This document shows, one piece after another, positions 16,847-25,478 of a stretch of DNA of 64,000 nt. Under the pieces are notes generated by a model, which was not told where the DNA came from, searched no databases, and was given only the letters and a program-made list of their open reading frames with translations. This DNA is from UBA6054 sp963975575 (GTDB taxonomy: Bacteria > Planctomycetota > Phycisphaerae > Phycisphaerales > UBA1924), in assembly GCA_963975575.1 (NCBI GenBank), contig CAXBHL010000001.1:1426001-1490000 (forward strand), in the 5' to 3' direction. A program made the translations under genes and the position numbers. Within the stretch, counting starts at the first letter, position 1. Each line of letters begins with the position of its first letter.

Positions 16847-19403
16847 ACGAGCCATCCCGCGATGGGTTCCGGGTTTGCTGGCGCTCGTGCCGATGAACCC
16901 GGTGTTCGGCCAGGACTCATCGGTCGAGGACGCGCTGCGCAACGCTGGCATGGTCGACGTGCTCGAGGCCCACCTGCTCGACCAGCTCGAACGGACGGCA
17001 GACGAGGCGGATCGTGACGCGTTGATCGATCGCCTGGCGGCCATGTACGCCGAGTCGCTGCGAACCCTGAATGAACAGACACCCCGGCGAGCCGAGGTCG
17101 CGGCCCGGGCGAGGCGACTGGCCGATCTCGCCGGTGAACGCCGGGCCGTGGAACTCAGGCTCACGCTGCTCCTGGACGAGTACCTGCCCCTGGAGCGCAC
17201 GGCCGAGCTCCACGAACTCGCGCTGTTGAACGACGACGACCGGGCCCGGGCGGTCGAAACCCTCGGCGTGCTGCACGTTCGATTCCTGCAGATGGCCCGC
17301 GCCGCGGTCGTCGAGGCGGCCGCGGCCGAGCGACGGTACCGATCGTCCGAAGACGAGGCCCTGTACGATCAGGCCCGCGCGGCCTACCGGATCCGCTCGC
17401 TGACGAACTACTACGCGGCCTGGTCGGGGCTGACGCTCGCGGTGCTGCAAGAGCGACAGGCCTCCCCCGACGTCGCCCGCGCGTTCGGCTGGCTCCTCGG
17501 ATCTGCCGGCGAGATGCCCAAGCTGGACGACGTGAGTTCGGGGGCACTCGAGCTCGAGCACGTCGCCCGCTCGGTCGTCGGCGTGGCTCGGGCGAGGGCG
17601 CTCTCCGGCGACTGGATCCTCGCGGAGCAATGGCTGCTGCTTGTCATCGAGGCCGATTCCGCCCCCGCCGAGATCCGAACGCAGGCCACCGCCCGGCTGC
17701 TCCGTCTGAAGGCGGAGCAGGGCGAATGGGTGCAGGCGGGCGTCCTGTACGACGCCCTCCGCGAACCGGGCGAACCGCTCGCGACACCCGACGCTCGGTA
17801 TCTCGCCCTGCGGGCGTTGGGGGCTGCCCAGAACCAGTCCCAATCCCGGCAGGATCATCGCGGTGATCCACGCCAGCTCGCCGAACTGGCGCTGGGCGAC
17901 CTGATCCTTCGGGGCGAGATCGGCCACGTGCTGGATCTGCGGGAACGGTTCGACGCCTCGGGGCTCTTGGGCAGCGGGTTTGTGGGCCTGTACGCCGACG
18001 CCCTCGACCAGCTCGATCTGGCCCAGGACGCGGGAACGCCCGGTCTGTTCGGTATCGCCGCGACCCGGCTCGCCGCGGCGGCCGGAGCCGATGACGCCGA
18101 TCGATTCCCCGTGCAGCGTGACGACGCGCTGCTCAAAGCGGCCTTCTGCGAGATCCGTGCCGGGCAGCCGCGCCGCGCGCTCGAGATCGTCCGCGCGGTG
18201 CTCGAAGCCGACCCCGCGCCGGAGACCGCCGAGGAAGCCGCGTGGTTGCTCGTGGTGGGCCTCGACGAGACCGCGGACCCGCGTCTTGCGGACGAGCTCG
18301 CGTCCGCGGTCCGGGAGTACATCGCCCGTTACCCGGGCACGGACCGCGCTCACCGGCTGCTCGTCCGCCACGCCGGATCGGACATGCTCGAGCCCGAGGC
18401 CGTGGCGGAGGGGCTGCGCGGGATCGGCGACACCGATCCGGTCGTTCTCAGCGCCCGCCGGGTGCTGGCCCAGCTCGTGTACCGCGTGTGGACGGACAGC
18501 CGCCGTTCGGACGACGCGGCGCGGGCGGAACTGCTGAACCTGATCGACTGGATCTGGGCCCGCGAGTCGCGGTCCGCGGACCAGACGCAGCCGAGAGATC
18601 GCATCGACACCGCCCGGATCGCCCTCGACGCATCGCTGGGAGCAACGCCGCAGGACCTCGAGCGGGCCCGACGGGCGCTGCAGATCGCGCAGGACGCGGT
18701 TCGGGGCGATGCCACGCTTGCCCGCTTCGGGGACGAGCTGGCTCTCCGGGAGGTGGAACTGAACACGGCGGAAGGACGGCTTGAGGAAGCCGCGACGGGG
18801 GCGGACGCGCTGCGTCGCGCGGCCAACCCCCTGGGCGTGACCGCCGACAGGCTCGTGCTTGCGGCGGTCTTCGAGCGTCTGACGACCGATCCGGACGACC
18901 GCGATCTGATGGCGCTGGGGGTTCGCATCGGGTCGCGCCTCAGCGGGGATCTGATCCCCCCCGCGCCGCAGGCCCTCAACCCCGAGGCGAGCCGCGTCAT
19001 CGATCGCGTCTGGCGTCTCGCGGCCACGATGTCCGAATCGAGCGATGATCCGGAGCTGTCCGGCCTGGCGCTCCGCCTGGCCCGGGTCGTGCTCGATCGC
19101 GGGCAGCCCACGGCGCAGGGCCTGCGCGAACTCGCCGGGCTGGCCGCCCGGGCGGGCGATCCCGCCACGGAACTGGCGGCCTGGTCCACGCTGCTGGGGG
19201 CGTCTCGCGATTCCGAGCCGGCGTGGTGGGAGGCCCGGTACCAGACGCTGCGCCTGCTGCTTGAGACCGATCCCGACGCGGCCCGCCGCGCGTATGACCA
19301 GCACAAGGTGCTCCACCCCCTGCCCGGATTGCTGCCATGGACCAACCTGATCGAGGACCTGTTCAAGGGCTCGGCCGACAACGCGGAATGGAGCCCGCCG
19401 TGA
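16827..19403 (+). CDS. Large exported helical-repeat protein of the Tol-like operon
   Basis: The 858-residue protein begins with a basic, hydrophobic segment (RRAIPRWVPGLLALVPMNPVFGQD) that reads as a signal peptide cleaved after FGQ. The rest is almost entirely alpha-helical, Ala/Arg/Leu/Asp-rich, with repeated paired helices such as RLLRLKAEQGEWVQAGVLYDAL and CEIRAGQPRRALEIVRAVLE that look like divergent TPR units. I see no enzyme motif. The start is ATG 16827 or GTG 16836, both inside the end of the second ExbD gene; the GTG has GGAG at a better distance. By position it is probably a periplasmic scaffold of the complex. Confidence 0.72.
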   Translation: MCRVGSRRAIPRWVPGLLALVPMNPVFGQDSSVEDALRNAGMVDVLEAHLLDQLERTADEADRDALIDRLAAMYAESLRTLNEQTPRRAEVAARARRLADLAGERRAVELRLTLLLDEYLPLERTAELHELALLNDDDRARAVETLGVLHVRFLQMARAAVVEAAAAERRYRSSEDEALYDQARAAYRIRSLTNYYAAWSGLTLAVLQERQASPDVARAFGWLLGSAGEMPKLDDVSSGALELEHVARSVVGVARARALSGDWILAEQWLLLVIEADSAPAEIRTQATARLLRLKAEQGEWVQAGVLYDALREPGEPLATPDARYLALRALGAAQNQSQSRQDHRGDPRQLAELALGDLILRGEIGHVLDLRERFDASGLLGSGFVGLYADALDQLDLAQDAGTPGLFGIAATRLAAAAGADDADRFPVQRDDALLKAAFCEIRAGQPRRALEIVRAVLEADPAPETAEEAAWLLVVGLDETADPRLADELASAVREYIARYPGTDRAHRLLVRHAGSDMLEPEAVAEGLRGIGDTDPVVLSARRVLAQLVYRVWTDSRRSDDAARAELLNLIDWIWARESRSADQTQPRDRIDTARIALDASLGATPQDLERARRALQIAQDAVRGDATLARFGDELALREVELNTAEGRLEEAATGADALRRAANPLGVTADRLVLAAVFERLTTDPDDRDLMALGVRIGSRLSGDLIPPAPQALNPEASRVIDRVWRLAATMSESSDDPELSGLALRLARVVLDRGQPTAQGLRELAGLAARAGDPATELAAWSTLLGASRDSEPAWWEARYQTLRLLLETDPDAARRAYDQHKVLHPLPGLLPWTNLIEDLFKGSADNAEWSPP

Positions 19404-21997
19404 CGCCGCGCGATGCAACTGCGGGTCCGGTCCCTGCCGATCCGATCGCGGCGGCGTTCCTCGGGCGTCAGGCGGGCGTGGGCGGGCCGTTCGCGCTGCT
19501 CGGGGTGACGCACGAACAGCGCAGCCCGACGGACATCCGCGCGGCCGCCGCCAGGCGTATCACGCAGGTCGATCGCCACCCGCTCCGGCTCACGCCGGAA
19601 GCGGATGAGATCCGGCTGGCCATCCACGCGGCCGTCGCCCAGTTGTCAGACCCCGCGCTCCACGCCGAACTCGTGCGTCACTGGCCGCCCGGCGAGCCGG
19701 AGCAGATCCCGATCGCTTGGCGGTCCCACCTCGACGCGGTCTCAGAAACGCTCGCCCGGCGGGCCCGGCAGATCATCGGGGCGTCCGGCGGGTGGAATCC
19801 ACGGGCCAAGAAGCGTCTTGCCCACATTGCCCGCCTGCACCGTGTTGCCGCCACCGATCTTCTGCGCGCCGTCCGTCCGGATGGCAAGACCAACAGCAGA
19901 GGCCACGGCGCGGGCACCGCCAGAAGGCCCGCGGTCATGCCGGTCATCGCGGGGCCGATCTCCACCGGCCGGTTCTGGTTACTTCTCCACGCGTCGCTGG
20001 CTGTGATGCTGGTGTGCATGCTGACCCTGACCGGCCTCGAGTTGTTCGCTCCTCGGGAAGAGCGCGGCCAGCCGCTCGCGTCCCGAACGCCGGTGGAACC
20101 GGCCGGCCCCGTGGACTCCGGTCCGCTCGTCCCCGGTCCTCGGTCCAGCATCGAGCACCACGCCGCGCTCGAGCAGGAACTCCGGAACATCCTGCTGATG
20201 GCCTCGTCGCGGCCCGATGAGGCCGGATCGCGAGGGGGGCGTGCGGTCGGGACCTTCCTGCAGCGATGGTCGGAGGCCACACCCGAAGCACGCGACCGGA
20301 TCACCAGGCTGGTGATCGAACTGGCGTCCTGGATCGCCGCCTCCCAGAGTGCCTCGGACGGCCTGCTGGCTCCGATCCGCGGGGCGGTCCGGTCGGGCAA
20401 TCCGGCCTCCGTCGCATCGGGAGCGGCCCTGGCCGCGATGCTCAGGGACGCCCCGGACCTTCCAAGGCCGTTCCGGGAACGCGCCACGGAGATCGCCTCG
20501 CCCTTCGGGATCCCGCTCGCCCAGCGTTTCGACCAGGCGGTCATCGACGCGCTGCGTTCGCAGATCGACACGATCGGACCGGATTCGGTCGCGTCGTGGA
20601 GGGCGTGGTCCGACGCGCTGGCCGCGGCCGCCGGCGGATCACCCGCCGCACGCGTCCAGACGCGGCTGCTCGCGCTGGAATCGAACCTGCGTCGAACGGA
20701 GGCGCCCACCCAGGGTTGGCGACCCATCGCCAGCGTGCTGGCGACCGGGCTGACCTGGCGGCCGGGCGATCCCGCCCGGGCCTGGATGCTCGAGCAGATG
20801 GACGATCCGGCCGTCCGCACCGACCGCCTCGGCGCGCTCACCGACGTGCTGGCGACGGAGGTGTCCGCGCCCGGCATCGACCCGGGGATGGTACTCGCGC
20901 CCGACGCGGACGAGTCGGCGCGGCGATCGCTCACGGCCGCGTACCGGGCCGAATGGGTCTCGGTGCCTTCGGGTGACGCGACCGTGCGTGCGGAAGTCAT
21001 CGCCGCGCTCTCCCGATCTCTTGTTTCGCCCCCGGCCGCCCCGGCGGACCGGCTTGCCCGCCTGATCGAACTCGCCCGCGCGAACGCCGCCGCCGCGTTG
21101 CTCTTCACGGGTGATGATGTTGGCGCGGCCGAGCTCCTCGCCCAGCAGACGCCCGGACTCCTCGGCACCGGCCCGGTCGCCCCCGGTCCCCCGCCGACAA
21201 CCGTCGGAGACGCGTGGGGGATCGAACTGCTCAATGCCAACGCTCCGGACCGGATCCTCGCCCTGTTAAGGCAGGCCCGGAGCGGGCGCCCCGAGCTCTC
21301 GACGCTGGCCGCCGAAGCGATAGTCCACCACGCCCTCCTCGGGCCCAACCGGGAGGTCCGCGAGACGGCGCGGGCGATGGTCGTGTCATTCGGCGCCGAT
21401 GTGCAGTTGCTGCTCGCCGTCGAGCGGGCCGCGATGCGTCGGCCCACCGCGGCCGCGGGCGAGCTCGTGACGGCCATCACCGGCCTCGAACTGCCCGACC
21501 GTCGGAACGACGCCTGGCCCGACAGGGTCCGCGCCGCGTTGCTGCCCCGCATCGCGGACAGGGCCGCGGGGAGCGATCCGGACGGCCTGGTTCTGGTTGA
21601 ACTGACGCTGGCCGAACTGAACGCCCGAAGGAGCGGTCTGAGCACGCACGCGCCCTATCTCCGCAGCCTGCTGGACGAGACCGGGGCGTGGCTGGCACGC
21701 AACGATCTTCCGGACTCGGACCCGCTCAGCCCTGTCGCCATCGACGCCCGCCGGAACGCCCTGGGGACCAGCGCGGCGGCGCGGGCCCAGATGGCCGCGG
21801 TGCAGCACCGGGCGCTGGTCGAAGCGGTCGCTGGCGTGGCCGTGTCGCACGCGATCCGCCCGAGGCCGGGCGTCGAGCGTCTGCTCGCGCGGATGGCGGG
21901 AGAATGGGCCGGGGCGGATACCGTGATCGACCAGCTCATCGTCAGCCACCGGGCCGAGTCCGAGTTGTGGCGATCCATGCTGGAGGCGAACCCGTGA
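19400..21997 (+). CDS. Membrane protein with degenerate J-like domain and helical periplasmic region
   Basis: The 865-residue product has an N-terminal region (about 20-90) with J-domain character: FALLGVTHEQ, then a basic helix with DRHPLR where DnaJ has HPD, then AIHAAVAQLSDPALHAELVRH like the helix III-IV region. A basic stretch, one transmembrane helix near residues 192-215 (FWLLLHASLAVMLVCMLTL) and about 650 helical, Ala/Arg-rich residues follow, presumably periplasmic. GTG 19400 is chosen because GGAG sits 6 bases upstream and gives the four-base GTGA overlap typical of this operon; ATG 19388 is the alternative. HPL in place of HPD argues against normal Hsp70 stimulation. Function unknown. 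Confidence 0.7.
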   Translation: MTPRDATAGPVPADPIAAAFLGRQAGVGGPFALLGVTHEQRSPTDIRAAAARRITQVDRHPLRLTPEADEIRLAIHAAVAQLSDPALHAELVRHWPPGEPEQIPIAWRSHLDAVSETLARRARQIIGASGGWNPRAKKRLAHIARLHRVAATDLLRAVRPDGKTNSRGHGAGTARRPAVMPVIAGPISTGRFWLLLHASLAVMLVCMLTLTGLELFAPREERGQPLASRTPVEPAGPVDSGPLVPGPRSSIEHHAALEQELRNILLMASSRPDEAGSRGGRAVGTFLQRWSEATPEARDRITRLVIELASWIAASQSASDGLLAPIRGAVRSGNPASVASGAALAAMLRDAPDLPRPFRERATEIASPFGIPLAQRFDQAVIDALRSQIDTIGPDSVASWRAWSDALAAAAGGSPAARVQTRLLALESNLRRTEAPTQGWRPIASVLATGLTWRPGDPARAWMLEQMDDPAVRTDRLGALTDVLATEVSAPGIDPGMVLAPDADESARRSLTAAYRAEWVSVPSGDATVRAEVIAALSRSLVSPPAAPADRLARLIELARANAAAALLFTGDDVGAAELLAQQTPGLLGTGPVAPGPPPTTVGDAWGIELLNANAPDRILALLRQARSGRPELSTLAAEAIVHHALLGPNREVRETARAMVVSFGADVQLLLAVERAAMRRPTAAAGELVTAITGLELPDRRNDAWPDRVRAALLPRIADRAAGSDPDGLVLVELTLAELNARRSGLSTHAPYLRSLLDETGAWLARNDLPDSDPLSPVAIDARRNALGTSAAARAQMAAVQHRALVEAVAGVAVSHAIRPRPGVERLLARMAGEWAGADTVIDQLIVSHRAESELWRSMLEANP

Positions 21998-22836
21998 ACA
22001 CCCTCGCTGCCGTGCTGTTCGGGATCAGCTTCTTGTGCGTCTCAGCCGGCGTGTCGCCGCCGATCCCGGACGAGTCCGTGCTGACGGTCTTCGCAACGCC
22101 CGACCCCGCCGGCTACTTTGAGGCGGCCGAACGGCTCGCCGGGCACGACGAAACACGCCGGCTCGGCGAAGAGACCTTCGCGATGGTGGTTTTGCTGGCC
22201 GCCGAGAACGACCCGGTCCTCGCAGCCGGCGCCTGCGTGGCGCTTGCGTCGCTCAGTTCCGACGCCGCGGCCCGCACCGGGCTGTGGTCGTTGGCCGTCG
22301 AACTCGATCCCGCCCGCGCGAACGATCGGCGATGGCTGGTTTCCGAAGCCGAAGGCCTCGCCTCGATCGATGCCCGCGCCTCGCGGGTGCTCGGCATGCT
22401 GCGGGACAACAACCCGGAAGCGGTCGACCAGCTCAACGACGACCCCGCGATCCGGACCCGGATCGTGGCCGAGGCGGTCCGTCTCGGCCACGATCCGTCC
22501 CGAGTCTCCGCGGTGCTGGCCAAGTGGGAGCGGGACACCAACGATGACCCCTGCGGCGGGCGCCTGACCGTGCGGGTCCGCCAGGGCGGCAGCATCGTGG
22601 TCTCTCCGTGCCCGAGCCCGAGTTTCCATCACGGCGCCAGAATCGACGCCGACTGGGCGATGATGATCGGCGTGGAAATGTCGCTGCTCGGTGCGACGCC
22701 CGATTCGTGGCCCGCGCAGGCGGCCGTGGGGCTGGACGCCGCCGTGCCGGTCTGGACGGTTGAAGGCGTGGGACGGGCGTACGGCGTAGCGGCCGACCGC
22801 CCGCTCCGCCGCTCGGGGCGATGGGCCGCCCCGTGA
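21994..22836 (+). CDS. Exported protein, last gene of the Tol-like operon, function unknown
   Basis: The 280-residue protein starts with a clear signal peptide (TLAAVLFGISFLCVSAGVSPP). A helical region to about 185 is followed by a short beta-rich part (GGRLTVRVRQGGSIVVSPCPSPSFHHG) containing two cysteines, C189 and C208 by approximate count. The end is Arg-rich. No family was recognised. GTG 21994 overlaps the preceding stop by four bases and has TGGAGG upstream at good spacing. Translational coupling ties it to the operon. Confidence 0.65.
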   Translation: MNTLAAVLFGISFLCVSAGVSPPIPDESVLTVFATPDPAGYFEAAERLAGHDETRRLGEETFAMVVLLAAENDPVLAAGACVALASLSSDAAARTGLWSLAVELDPARANDRRWLVSEAEGLASIDARASRVLGMLRDNNPEAVDQLNDDPAIRTRIVAEAVRLGHDPSRVSAVLAKWERDTNDDPCGGRLTVRVRQGGSIVVSPCPSPSFHHGARIDADWAMMIGVEMSLLGATPDSWPAQAAVGLDAAVPVWTVEGVGRAYGVAADRPLRRSGRWAAP

Positions 22837-22903
22837 CGCGTAGGATCGGGACCTTCAATCCATCGAACCCGATCCGCAGCCGCGGAAATCGACGAGACCA
22901 GAC

Positions 22904-23278
22904 ATGAACGACGCCGCCACCGCACCCACCAAGCCCGAGATCACCTTCGACGACTTCGCCAAGATCGACCTGCGGGTCGCCCGGGTGACCCACGCCGAGG
23001 CCCATCCCAACGCCGACAAACTCCTCAAGCTGCAGGTCGATGACGGATCCGGAACGCCCCGGCAGATCTGCGCCGGGATCAAGGCCCAGTACACGCCCGA
23101 GGAACTGATCGGCAAGCTGATCGTGGTGGTGGCCAACCTCGCACCGCGTCAGTTGCGGGGGGAAGAGTCCCGCGGCATGCTGCTCGCCGCGTCCGACGCC
23201 GCCAAGGGCACCGAGGTCCGTTCGGTTGTGGTCATCTCGCCCAGCGCCGATATCGCCCCGGGCGCGGTCGTCTCCTGA
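22904..23278 (+). CDS. Stand-alone tRNA-binding OB-fold protein (MetG C-terminal/CsaA type)
   Basis: The 124-residue protein is the OB-fold domain found at the C-terminus of methionyl-tRNA synthetase and in EMAPII/CsaA. The opening ITFDDFAKIDLRVARVTHAE and the later KLLKLQVDDG, ICAGIKAQYTPEEL and SRGMLLAAS blocks match closely. It may act as a separate MetG beta subunit that improves tRNA binding, or as a CsaA-like chaperone; metG itself is not in the window, so this cannot be settled. A TAGGAT hexamer at 22841-22846 is a possible -10, leaving a leader of about 55 bases. Confidence 0.88.
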   Translation: MNDAATAPTKPEITFDDFAKIDLRVARVTHAEAHPNADKLLKLQVDDGSGTPRQICAGIKAQYTPEELIGKLIVVVANLAPRQLRGEESRGMLLAASDAAKGTEVRSVVVISPSADIAPGAVVS

Positions 23279-23310
23279 CGTCCGATCGGGCCCCACGGGC
23301 CCGGCCGCGA

Positions 23311-24246
23311 TCAGGGGCTCTGCGGCCGACGCTCGTCACCGGGCCGGTCCGTCGCTCGGTCGGCGGGCCGGTCGGTTGGTCTGTCGGTGGGTCGCGCCCA
23401 CCGCTGGCTCATGACTGATTGGTACACACGATCGATCTCGGCGTCCCGGCCCTCCAGTTCCGACTTGATCTGATCGTGCAGTTCCGCGATGCGTTTGGTG
23501 AGCCGTTCCAGCTCGTGCTCCCGCAGGCGCATGCGTGCGTCGAAGCGTGCCGCGATCGCGTCGCGGACCCCGCGTTCGGCCTCGGCCCGCTGCTCGGCGG
23601 GGGCGTCCGTCCCGAGCGATCGCATCCGCTGCGTCGCGTCCACGACCGCGAGACCGGCGCGCAGTTCCTCGAGCTTGAGCCTGCCGAACGCCGGTTCGCG
23701 CTCCATGTCCATGGCGACCTCGCGGAGCTGCGGGACCAATCGGTCGAAGAGACGCGCACCGATCTGCTCGTCCGCCCGCTCCACCTGCTCAAGCTGCTCA
23801 TGCACGCTGGGCAGGTTGTCGCGCAGGAACGACCGCAACCGCGCCCGCGCCTCCGGGGTCAGATCCGCGCCGGGGCGTGCCTCGTCCCGGGGTGTGCCCG
23901 GGCGTTCGCGACGGCGATCTGGCTCTCCGGTCTCATCGGGCGTGCGGGTCGCCGGCAGGTCAGGGCCGCGGTTGAACTCACGCCAGCGCATCGAGCGGAG
24001 CACCTCGATCGGCGAATCCCCCGCGTCCAGGCGAGCGAGGGCGTCCCGCTGGCGCTCGAGCATCGCCTGGCTCTGTTCGATCGATCGCTCGATCCGTGCG
24101 CGCAGCAGCGCCGGGTCCTCGGCCGGCCCCGGCTGCGCGTCCCGCGCCCGTCGCTCGGGCGACCGGTCCTCGGGCTGTGCCGCCCCCAGACCGACGGCGA
24201 GGGTCGCCAGAGAAAGCCCCACGAGTACCTTCTTGCGTGCGTTCAT
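23311..24246 (-). CDS. Exported coiled-coil protein, third gene of an ECF sigma operon
   Basis: The 311-residue protein has a signal peptide (KKVLVGLSLATLAVGLGAAQ) and a long, charged, helical body, with LTPEARARLRSFLRDNLPSVHEQLEQVE near 140 and a coiled coil (MRLREHELERLTKRIAELHDQIKSELEGRD) near 245-275. It resembles periplasmic Spy/CpxP-like helical sensors in general shape, not in clear sequence. The tail consists of repeated (P)TDRP/ADR units, encoded by a short degenerate repeat at about 23335-23400. Its ATG overlaps the stop of the anti-sigma-like gene by four bases. A role in sensing an envelope signal for the sigma factor is inferred from position only. Confidence 0.65.
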   Translation of the reverse strand: MNARKKVLVGLSLATLAVGLGAAQPEDRSPERRARDAQPGPAEDPALLRARIERSIEQSQAMLERQRDALARLDAGDSPIEVLRSMRWREFNRGPDLPATRTPDETGEPDRRRERPGTPRDEARPGADLTPEARARLRSFLRDNLPSVHEQLEQVERADEQIGARLFDRLVPQLREVAMDMEREPAFGRLKLEELRAGLAVVDATQRMRSLGTDAPAEQRAEAERGVRDAIAARFDARMRLREHELERLTKRIAELHDQIKSELEGRDAEIDRVYQSVMSQRWARPTDRPTDRPADRATDRPGDERRPQSP

Positions 24247-24761
24247 CACAGCGCCCCGTTCCCGTTGTTCTCCGGATCGAGCAGACCCTGACTGTCCCAC
24301 AGATCGCCCGATTCGGCACCCAGCGCATCGGCCCAGAGTTGGATCGACGCGATCTGATTGTCAAGATCATCGCCAGAATCCGAGGCAAGGGCAAGCAGGC
24401 CCTCGATCCGCTGCTCGACCATCGCGACGCTGACGACCTCGGGCCCGTTCGCCCCCGGGCCGCTCCGGCCCGGGCTCTGCAGGTACGCGAGCAGCGTGAT
24501 GCCGCCGATCACGGCGACGCCCGCGGCCGCGCGCACGGCCCCGCCCCGCCACCAGGGCGACGCGCCCCGACCGATCGCGATCGGCTGGGGCGCGTACACA
24601 CCCGCGACGCCGGCCAGCACCCGGTCTTCGAGGCCCTCGGGCGATCCGGCGGCCTCGGAAGCGCCCAGCGCGTCGAGACGATCCGACAGGGCCATCAGAT
24701 CGGGGTCGTCGTGCCCGCCGTGGGCGCCGGAGTGGTCAGCATGCTCGTTGGGCTTGTTCAT
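24246..24761 (-). CDS. Single-pass membrane protein, putative anti-sigma factor
   Basis: The 171-residue protein has a His/Asp-rich cytoplasmic N-terminus (HADHSGAHGGHDDPDLMALSDRLDAL), one transmembrane helix near residues 72-93 (AVRAAAGVAVIGGITLLAYL) and a small acidic periplasmic tail. The layout and the four-base overlap with the upstream ECF sigma gene are typical of membrane-bound anti-sigma factors. The zinc-binding HxxxCxxC motif of ZAS proteins is absent, so this is inferred from position and topology. Confidence 0.6.
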   Translation of the reverse strand: MNKPNEHADHSGAHGGHDDPDLMALSDRLDALGASEAAGSPEGLEDRVLAGVAGVYAPQPIAIGRGASPWWRGGAVRAAAGVAVIGGITLLAYLQSPGRSGPGANGPEVVSVAMVEQRIEGLLALASDSGDDLDNQIASIQLWADALGAESGDLWDSQGLLDPENNGNGAL

Positions 24762-25357
24762 GGCCGGTTCTCCTCTGCCCCGGGCTCGAGCACGGCCCGG
24801 AGCTTTCGCAACGCGCGGTGGTGGCGGGCGAGCACGGTCCCCACGGGTTCACCCAGCAGGTCCGCGATGTCCTTGAACCCCATCCGCCCGTGGTGCCTCA
24901 GCTCGATCACCTCGCGGTCGGCGTCGTTGAGCGTTTCCAGTGCCGCCCGGAGGGCCCGCGTGTCGGCCGGCTCGGCCGCTTCGTCGTCCCGCCCCGCCAT
25001 CGATTCGACGATGCCGGGGTCGAGCGGGCTGGCCTGACGCTTGAGCGCCCGCGCCGAATCCCGGACCCGGTTCATCGTTACGCGGAACAGCCACGACTCG
25101 AACCGGCCGAGCTCGGTGTACTGCTGGTCCTTGAGTTTGGTGGCGACGGTGACGAACACGGACTGGGTGATCTCCTCGGCCAGATCGGGCCGACGCAGGC
25201 GGGACTGGGCCATGGCGTACACACGCCTGGCGTAGAGGCGGACGAGGTCCTCCCACGCGCGTTCCTCGCCCCGGGCCGCCCGGGCGACCAGCGCCGCCAG
25301 AGCGTCCACCCGCTCGGGTGGTGTCGGTTCACCGCGGGTCGTCAACGCCGCCTCCAT
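24758..25357 (-). CDS. ECF-type RNA polymerase sigma factor
   Basis: The 199-residue protein shows sigma region 2 (ARRVYAMAQSRLRRPDLAEEITQSVFVTVA and the -10 recognition helix RFESWLFRVTMNRVRDSARA) and region 4 with its helix-turn-helix (LNDADREVIELRHHGRMGFKDIADLLGEPVGTVLARHHRALRKLR). ATG 25357 is preferred; a TTG four codons earlier is in frame. It heads a three-gene operon with the anti-sigma-like and exported coiled-coil genes and diverges from a second ECF gene 121 bases away. Confidence 0.92.
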   Translation of the reverse strand: MEAALTTRGEPTPPERVDALAALVARAARGEERAWEDLVRLYARRVYAMAQSRLRRPDLAEEITQSVFVTVATKLKDQQYTELGRFESWLFRVTMNRVRDSARALKRQASPLDPGIVESMAGRDDEAAEPADTRALRAALETLNDADREVIELRHHGRMGFKDIADLLGEPVGTVLARHHRALRKLRAVLEPGAEENRP

Positions 25358-25425
25358 CTCGTAGCCCAACGCAGTGGGGGGTGCTCCATTGCAGCCAACA
25401 TCGGCCCGACAGCGTCCCGGGCCCG

Positions 25426-25431
25426 TACACT
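25426..25431 (+). promoter_or_regulatory. Candidate -10 TACACT in divergent ECF region
   Basis: TACACT lies 47 bases before ATG 25479 in the short region between the two ECF sigma genes. No consensus -35 precedes it at 16-18 bases, so one of the ECF factors could equally drive this region. Confidence 0.3.
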
Positions 25432-25478
25432 CCCCGGCACCGGGGCGTCACCCCCAGTGCACCCCCCGGTTCGGCCGG

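Noticed and set aside
23335..23400. Short degenerate direct repeats
   Set aside because: They encode the PTDR-rich tail of the exported protein. Unit length and lack of spacers exclude a CRISPR array.
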